From assembly GCA_026874595.1 (NCBI GenBank), contig CM049307.1:25950362-26014361 (forward strand): 64,000 nucleotides of DNA, written 5' to 3'. Position numbers and translations under genes: made by a program. Below the pieces are notes generated by a model. The model was not told where the DNA came from. It ran no database searches and worked only from the letters and a program-made list of their open reading frames with translations. Below are positions 57,682 through 64,000 of the stretch, piece by piece. Every line of letters begins with the position of its first letter. Positions within the stretch are counted from its first letter, which is position 1. The stretch is from Sipunculus nudus (Eukaryota; Annelida; Sipuncula; Golfingiida; Sipunculidae).

Positions 57682-58695
57682 AATATTTATATTTAAATCA
57701 CTTGAAAAAGTATAAATGGTTGGTTATATCAGTATAAAAGCCAAGGAAGAAGTTTATGAGTAACATGGTTGCAAAATTGATTTATGCTGCATGGATGTAT
57801 TAAAGTGACGCTCTGACAGATGTTGAAAAGTTTGAAAGCATTAAAGTGTAAATTGATAGCAAATACATTATGATTATCTTAAAATTTGTCTGCCCCCTTA
57901 ATGTGAGAGTAACTCTAATGTCCGTCCTAAATGGAATTTACTACAGATATGTGTTCCAATCCAATGAATACATTAGTGCGCTAATTTGATGTTATCCTGT
58001 TAGAAGGAATTAATTTATTATAAAAAAGTAAAAATTGTTTTCGTCATTAAAATACACAGAATATAATCTTTCTCGAGATAAGAAGAATGATACTTCAGTT
58101 AAATAATTCAGCAGGATCAAGTGAGGCAATGTTATTCTATTAAAAGCCAGTAAAGTAATAAAATATTTATGACGATACCTATTAGGTGTCCTAAATACAT
58201 TGTATCGGTATAAAATATGCAGATACGAAATCCGGGGAATGATGAACATTGGAAGACGCTGAGTTATTAAGCTCAGTGCCTCCAATAAAATATATTAGAA
58301 ATAAAGGTTGCATCCGTGGGTGTAACATTATGGCGTCTTGTGAATTTACGATATATTTTTCGTTGATGTTTATGCGTGTCTTCGTTAACGCTTTACAATT
58401 GCAGTTTTGTTGTTTCCGGTGGTAAACCTACATCCTTGGTTGCTGTTGTTAAAGGGTCGCAATTCGTTGTCTGCCACAGTATTATGGGAGCACATTGACG
58501 TCACTATTATGGCCTTTCTCATAATAATAATGGTGGGAATTAAATACGCGATAATCTCTTTGAAATAGTGACGTATTGTGCTCTTTCGGGGTTGGACACC
58601 TGTACTAGTACTGTTTATTGTTAAATCAGTAAAAGTCTGTTGGAGACATCATCATAATAAACCTTGAGAGCTGCTAATAAGAGGACTCTGAAGAC
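57682..58695 (+). repeat. 1-kb tandem duplication, unit 1
   Basis: Begins TTATATTTAAAT near 57685 and ends with AATAAACC...AGGACTCTGAAGA near 58694. Shared landmarks with unit 2 are TATAAAAG (57733-57740), a long block of near identity around ACGAAATCCGGGGAATGATG, GTGGGTGTAACATTATGGCG, TGACGTCA (58496-58503) and AATAAA (58656-58661). The 91-codon minus frame at 58010-58285 is not preserved in unit 2, so it is not a gene. Confidence 0.9.
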
Positions 58696-59785
58696 ATTTA
58701 TATTTAAATTACTTTGAAAAGTATGAATGGGTGGTTGTATCAGTATAAAAGCCAAGGAATGGGTTTATGAGCCACATGGTTACATAACTGATTAATTTAC
58801 ACTCAGCTTGGATGTATTAAAGTGAGATAACAGTAATTATTCCTTGGTGTTTATAACCGACTACAAAACAATATTGCCAAGACAGATTCTGTAGATTCTT
58901 ACAGATATTGTAAAATTGATAGCATAAAAGTGGAAATTAATACACAATAATTATCTTTATATCTAAGATTTTCTGTCCCTTTATTGTGAGAGTAACTCTA
59001 ATTTCCGTCCTAAATGATATATTTACAAAAGATGAGTGTAGCATTCTTATGAATGCATTAGTGCGCTAATTTGATATAATCATATTAGAAGGAATTGTTG
59101 TATTATAAAAAAATAAAAATTGTTTTTGGTCATTGTAATACACAACGTATATTCTATCACGAGATAAGAAGAATGATACATCAGTTAAATAAAGCAGCAG
59201 GATCGAGTGTGGCAATGTCATTCTGTTTAAAGCCAACAAGTAATAAAATATTTATGACGACACCTATTAGGTATACTCAATACGTTGTATCGGTATTAAA
59301 TATGCAGATACGAAATCCGGGGAATGATGAACATTCGAAGACGCTAAGTTACTAAGCTCAGTGTCTCCAATAAAATATATTAGAAATAAAGGTTGCATCC
59401 GTGGGTGTAACATTATGGCGTCTTGTAAATTTACGATATATTTTTCTTTGATGTTTTATGCATGTCTCCGTCAAAGCTTTACAATTGCAGTTTAGTTGTT
59501 TCCGGTGGTAAACTTACACCCTTGGCTGCTGTTGTTAAAGTGTCACAATGCCCAGGCGTTGTCTTCCACAGTATCATTGCAACATATTGACGTCACTATT
59601 TGGATCTTTCTCATAATAATAATGATTGGAATTAAATACGCGATAATCTTTTTGAAATAGTGACGTATTGTGCTCTTACGGGGGTTGTCACCTGTACTAG
59701 TATTGTTTATTGTTATATCAGAGAAATTCGGTTGCAGACATCATCATAATAAACCTTGAGAGCTGCTAGTAAGAGGACTCTGAAG
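58696..59785 (+). repeat. 1-kb tandem duplication, unit 2
   Basis: About 90% identical to unit 1 by eye, with an additional segment of roughly 75 bp near 58825-58905. It keeps TATAAAAG (58744-58751), TGACGTCA (59588-59595) and AATAAA (59748-59753). Frames in the two units are not conserved, so the duplication is non-coding unless it makes RNA. Confidence 0.9.
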
Positions 59786-61688
59786 AGAGTAGGCTATTGT
59801 TTCTTCCGTTTGCTGGACTGCTGCTATTTGCTGTTCTTGCATTTGTTTCGGATGGCCAATTAATGCCGTTACAAGGCGGAGTTGTTGTCACTGCAGGTCT
59901 TAACAAGACGTTGAAGTCTACTTGAGTTTGCTCCTCGGATTTGTAGGCGCCTCTTCATGAAGGATGACGCCTTTTGTAATTTATGTATTTTGTAATAGTT
60001 ACTGTCGGAACTGCAGTGGTTTAAGCGCTTCCCCGAAATGGGGTCTCTGACCACGTCACTTTGGTCAAGATTAAGTACCAGTTAAGGAAAGACTTGTCCT
60101 CTTATATTACATTAATTTTCACTTATATTAAAAAAAATATGGTATAATAATTTCAATAATGCTTGATATATTAATTAAAAAGTAGTTTTTTTCACTTACT
60201 ACCTTTGTATAAACAATCTACCAAACCGGATGACAACCATATGCCGACTGTAGACAGAACATAAAAGTACATGTAGGATTTTATTATATGAAAAACCAAC
60301 TTCAAACCGTAGATTATTTCCGTCCATATAACTAAGGACCTCTTGTCATGATTGAGTCCCACGTCTTCATCTGGGCCCGTTAGGATACTTGATTAACTGA
60401 TTCAATCTTCGCTTGTAGAAGCAGAAATAAAACTAGAAATCTGGATTCTAAAGAATGCAAGCCTCCGCCACACGGGGATTAATTATTGTAGGATGCTACC
60501 AAACCAATGTTTGCATTTTCTTATTCGGCATACATTCTTATTCACATTAAAAAAATTTCTTGATGATATTCTTGAAACAGGATCAAATGAGGGATGAAAT
60601 ACCAAAATGTTATAAATTCTTCATCGGCCAATTCCCGAAATAGCTTTCAAATTTCATGAGGCAGACTCTGTCCAGTTATAATGTGAAGCAACTCACAAAC
60701 ACATAGGAATGGGATTGAACGCATACCCTCCTGGCAACAGCGGGGCTGTAATGTCTTGTAAAATTTGAAACTTTATTTTATTTTGTCTCCGTGGGAGAGG
60801 CCAAATGTTAGATACCTGGAAAGTAAGACCACGTGTTTCAAAAAGGCTCTGCGAACATTGAAAGTCCCCGTGCTGAAGTTCATACTTTGAAATTGCCGGT
60901 GTCTACAAGCCGTATTACAGGGAACCACCATACACGCTCACTTCGAAGTTCTGGGAGCTCGCCCCTTACCTGAACAGGTGGGCAGGCCTGCGTGGCGCGT
61001 AGGCTGCACGACCGTTTTTGTATTCACTTCTTTCTTTACCCATATCCCCTGTGACTGTACACTTTTGGATAATCCTTGATGACGTTCCAGAATCAGGAGA
61101 AGATGCTGGTTCCACATCAAAGGAGAATGTGGAGAATGACGAGAATGATGGCATACCCTACTTGCGGAGGCAATGAATACAAACAATGTCAACAATTTAC
61201 AGCTTTATACCAGAAGATATTCAGAATATGTTTTTCAGACTCATATGTTGAACTTATATCCTTGGACTTTTCGTGTGACCTCACTTCATTTTTTTTCAGT
61301 GCTGTGATATTTGGAAAAATGCCGGGAAGAGGTGAGTTTTCAATCTGACTGCAGAACCGGATTACTTCGTCACATCAGGAATAAGCAATCAAACTTGTAA
61401 TCTAAGCGGCAAGGAGTTAATCTCGTCACGAGCAGTCGTCATGGATACTTGTTCGTGCGGCACGTCGTAAATCCGGTTATATTAACAAAAATAATGAAAT
61501 TATTTATTGCCCACTACAGCTGGAAAAATATTTGTTGGCTTAACACGCATATATAATTCATTTTACAATCTCTCTCAGAAAATTATGTGGACAGCGTAAT
61601 GCAATTTAAGTTTTATTAATTCCACTGACAATAAACTACTATTATCATATATATTATATTTATAGAAGTTTATATATATATGTATGTT

Positions 61689-61730
<42 letters not shown>

Positions 61731-62457
61731 AACATCACACTACGTATTAATAGGATCATAATAATGCTGAATTTAAATCACCACATAGGGAATTTAAGAC
61801 ATATATGAGATATTTTTTTTTCGAAAATAAGGGAAAGGATCCTGATTAAGGAAGCCCCAGGGACCTAAACGTAAGGAACTAAAGATTAGAAGGTCTGTTT
61901 ATAAGTCCTGGGCAGACTTTCCTCCGGCATGATTTATTTAGATTAAATAGATCTAATTAATGTTGCTCAACGAACGCGCGGAGAGTGGTCACAAGATCCT
62001 TTGATGGATCTGTCACAACCAACAAAAGCAAAATGGAGTGATTTCACTGATGATATTCCAAATATTCATTGGTGAAAAAAGTCACCAAGGATGAACCGTT
62101 CGCCGATACTCTGGCTGTGAGGTGTCACTAAGTAGGCACCACTATAAACACAGACAGAGTGCAGCTTGTAGGAGATCGCAGCTTGTGATGAAAACCAGGG
62201 ATACCAGGATTACTAAAGAAATTCCCAGTCCACAGTCTTCAATTAGAAAGCTAGGACAGTCGATATTTGAGCGAATACCTTGTAGAAATACAATAACCCT
62301 CAGACCCTGACGTTATGTTTAACAAACAGTCCCAAACAGAGGGAACTGGTCCACAAGTTTTAAAGAAGAAGGCCTTGTGGCTGTGACCTTTGACTCCGTG
62401 ACCTGCACATCAATGGGTGTGTGAGCCATATTTGCAAGATGAAAAGTTTTGGTCAAA

Positions 62458-62459
<2 letters not shown>
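59786..62459. other. Intergenic; possible minus exon near 61 kb
   Basis: No clear gene. On the minus strand a Ser-rich frame from about 61154 ends at CCTGTTCAG followed by GTAAGG (about 60971), a strong donor, but no acceptor or family supports it. A (TA)n tract lies at 61672-61730. Confidence 0.4.

Positions 62460-62504
<45 letters not shown>
62460..62504. repeat. (AT)n microsatellite
   Basis: About 45 bp of AT dinucleotide. Confidence 0.97.
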
Positions 62505-62507
<3 letters not shown>

Positions 62508-62619
62508 CTAATAAATCAAACAATTTGATTATTTCAAATGTTGCACCTAATATCATGTAACACGTTTTAATAGAATTGAAAGGTCTGGTTTGGTTCAGAC
62601 ACAACATTTGGTCACATGT

Positions 62620-63272
62620 GCTCCAATTTTGAGGAAAATTCTTTTGTACATATTTTTTTCAAGGCTCAGCATTTGTTGGACTCCTGACCTCTGGAAAGTT
62701 AGGAAAAAGTTACATACAAGTGCTAAAATCTTTTTGGTTATGAATATCATATATAGAAGTAAGAGTATAACTTGTTAAATATAAAAAAGATACCAGTCTA
62801 TTTATTAAAAGCATGGATTTTCATTTAAAAGTATTTGAACAAAATGTGCCCATCTTTTTTCAAAGAAGAAACAAAAATAAATAATGTTTTTCCCCATTAT
62901 GTAATTAAAGTTCAGTACTTTGTAATGAAAGAAGCTTTTGAACCAAATTTGATAATAAATATATGGCTTAGAAACCAGTTTCAAAATAAGCATTTTTTTA
63001 ACTGTAAGGTATTTTCTCAAAAGTTGATCGCATTTGTAAAAAAAGGAAACCTATTATCACCAAAACGATTGTCTGCTAACATGGTAGTAAGTTAAGAGTG
63101 TTGAATGATTCAAACCTGATTTAATCAAAAATATATGGCTCAGGCACCAGTAAATAGATAGGCCAAACAGGCGGTTTTTTATATAAAAAGGCATTTTTTC
63201 TTCAACGTTAGTCCTTTTTTCAAGAGAAGAAAAACTAATATTACCAAAAATTTTTCCTGTAATGTAGTAAAG

Positions 63273-63323
<51 letters not shown>

Positions 63324-63400
63324 GATGCATGAAACTAGATTGTATCCAGTATATGGCTCATGCAGCAGTTTTTATATAATCCAGACAGCTGTTTTTATCA
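62620..63400 (+). repeat. Decayed tandem repeat, about 200-bp units
   Basis: At least three diverged units share ATATATGGCT(C/T)A, a CAG(T) block and an AAAAGGCATTTTTT or CAGTTTTTATATAA segment, near 62940-63000, 63113-63196 and 63330-63397. TCTTTTTTCAA(A)GAAGAA recurs near 62850 and 63215. The 86-codon frame at 62835-63095 lies within the units and is not conserved between them. Confidence 0.55.
63275..63321. repeat. (AT)n microsatellite inside the tandem repeat
   Basis: About 47 bp of AT dinucleotide interrupting the third unit. Confidence 0.97.
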
Positions 63401-64000
63401 TGTGCTGTGGACGTTAAGGAGATTCATTTACATTTATAGCAATAGCTGAGAAAATATGTGTTCCGGCTGTAAAAAAAGTGCATGAAAAGTCTGCAGGTGC
63501 TTGACAATTTATAAATATTTATAGTGTTTTCATTATTACTGCTAAACAATATGGTTAATGATCAGTTATTTGTGTCTATAAACATTCAGTGGATAATCTT
63601 ATTTAAAAAAAAAGATTACTCAATTCTATTGCATCATGATCACAACATATAAGAAAATCTCAGGTTTTTTTATTATGCTTGTAACAAAATGCTGTTTCCG
63701 GAAAGTTCATACTTTCTTTCAGGTAAGTTCCGCTCTCTGTAGTTAACTGTTGAATCAAAGGACAGAGCAGCAGTACCATCAGAAAGAAGGCATGTTTCTA
63801 AAGGTTTACCTGTAACATGGACATTTTAAGCAATCGTGAAACTTAAGCGTTATTGTGTGTCGCTGAATGAAAATAGACCATCTTGCTTTGTTACCTTCTC
63901 TTAAGAATCTATCAGAGTATTATAATATCTAAAGATTTGATACATAGATAGTTCATTGTATTCATAAAGCTTGTAGGAAATTAGTTTATGACCTTCAAAA
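63401..64000. other. Intergenic to right edge, no gene seen
   Basis: AT-rich sequence with stops in all frames. Nothing recognised. Confidence 0.5.

Noticed and set aside
58010-58285. 91-codon minus frame in the tandem duplication
   Set aside because: The frame is not preserved in the second, highly similar unit, so it is not under coding selection.
59786-59940. Signal-peptide-like stretch LLFLPFAGLLLFAVLAFV
   Set aside because: No ATG is in frame; an in-frame TAA lies just upstream and the stretch ends within about 45 codons.

Overview
This is AT-rich eukaryotic nuclear DNA, most likely from a lophotrochozoan and possibly a bivalve mollusc. The reasons are very low coding density, abundant (AT)n, (GA)n and (CA)n microsatellites and poly-G tracts, non-LTR retrotransposons on both strands, an LTR with TATA box and AATAAA, many inverted-repeat elements, and an animal neuropeptide GPCR. 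The repeat ends at 40411-42153 resemble, from memory, repeats common in mollusc genomes; that attribution is inference. No operons, bacterial genes, CRISPR arrays or rRNA were seen.

Layout. 1-2882 (minus) is the EN-RT protein of an L1/Tx1-like LINE, open for all 960 codons in the window and running off the left edge. 6443-9424 is a candidate 3-kb inverted-repeat element with long arms and a pair of minus-strand exon-like segments inside. 13620-14432 is a solo LTR. 15414-16703 (plus) is the one convincing host gene, a single-exon class A GPCR most like cholecystokinin/gastrin (sulfakinin) receptors. From 17 to 24 kb the sequence is intergenic with microsatellites, poly-G runs and GC hairpins. 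25221-26640 holds one, perhaps two, foldback elements. 28-42 kb holds dispersed repeats, a second GCGAGGGAA-motif element, a small TIR element and a tandem array of about 155-bp monomers. 45425-46945 is a decayed CR1-like LINE. 47-53 kb is mostly unique non-coding sequence with some possible regulatory motifs. 53211-54262 is a MITE with 12-bp perfect terminal repeats. 57682-59785 is a 1-kb tandem duplication. The last 4 kb is non-coding with microsatellites and a decayed tandem repeat.

Apart from the GPCR, the window is a mobile-element graveyard plus one LINE that looks recently active. I did not find a clear new multi-gene system. The most useful leads are the intact LINE, the inverted-repeat element that may carry host exons, the 1-kb duplication that preserves TATAAAAG, TGACGTCA and AATAAA in both copies, and the paired palindromes at 52.2 kb. 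All repeat identities, boundaries and percentages were judged by eye.
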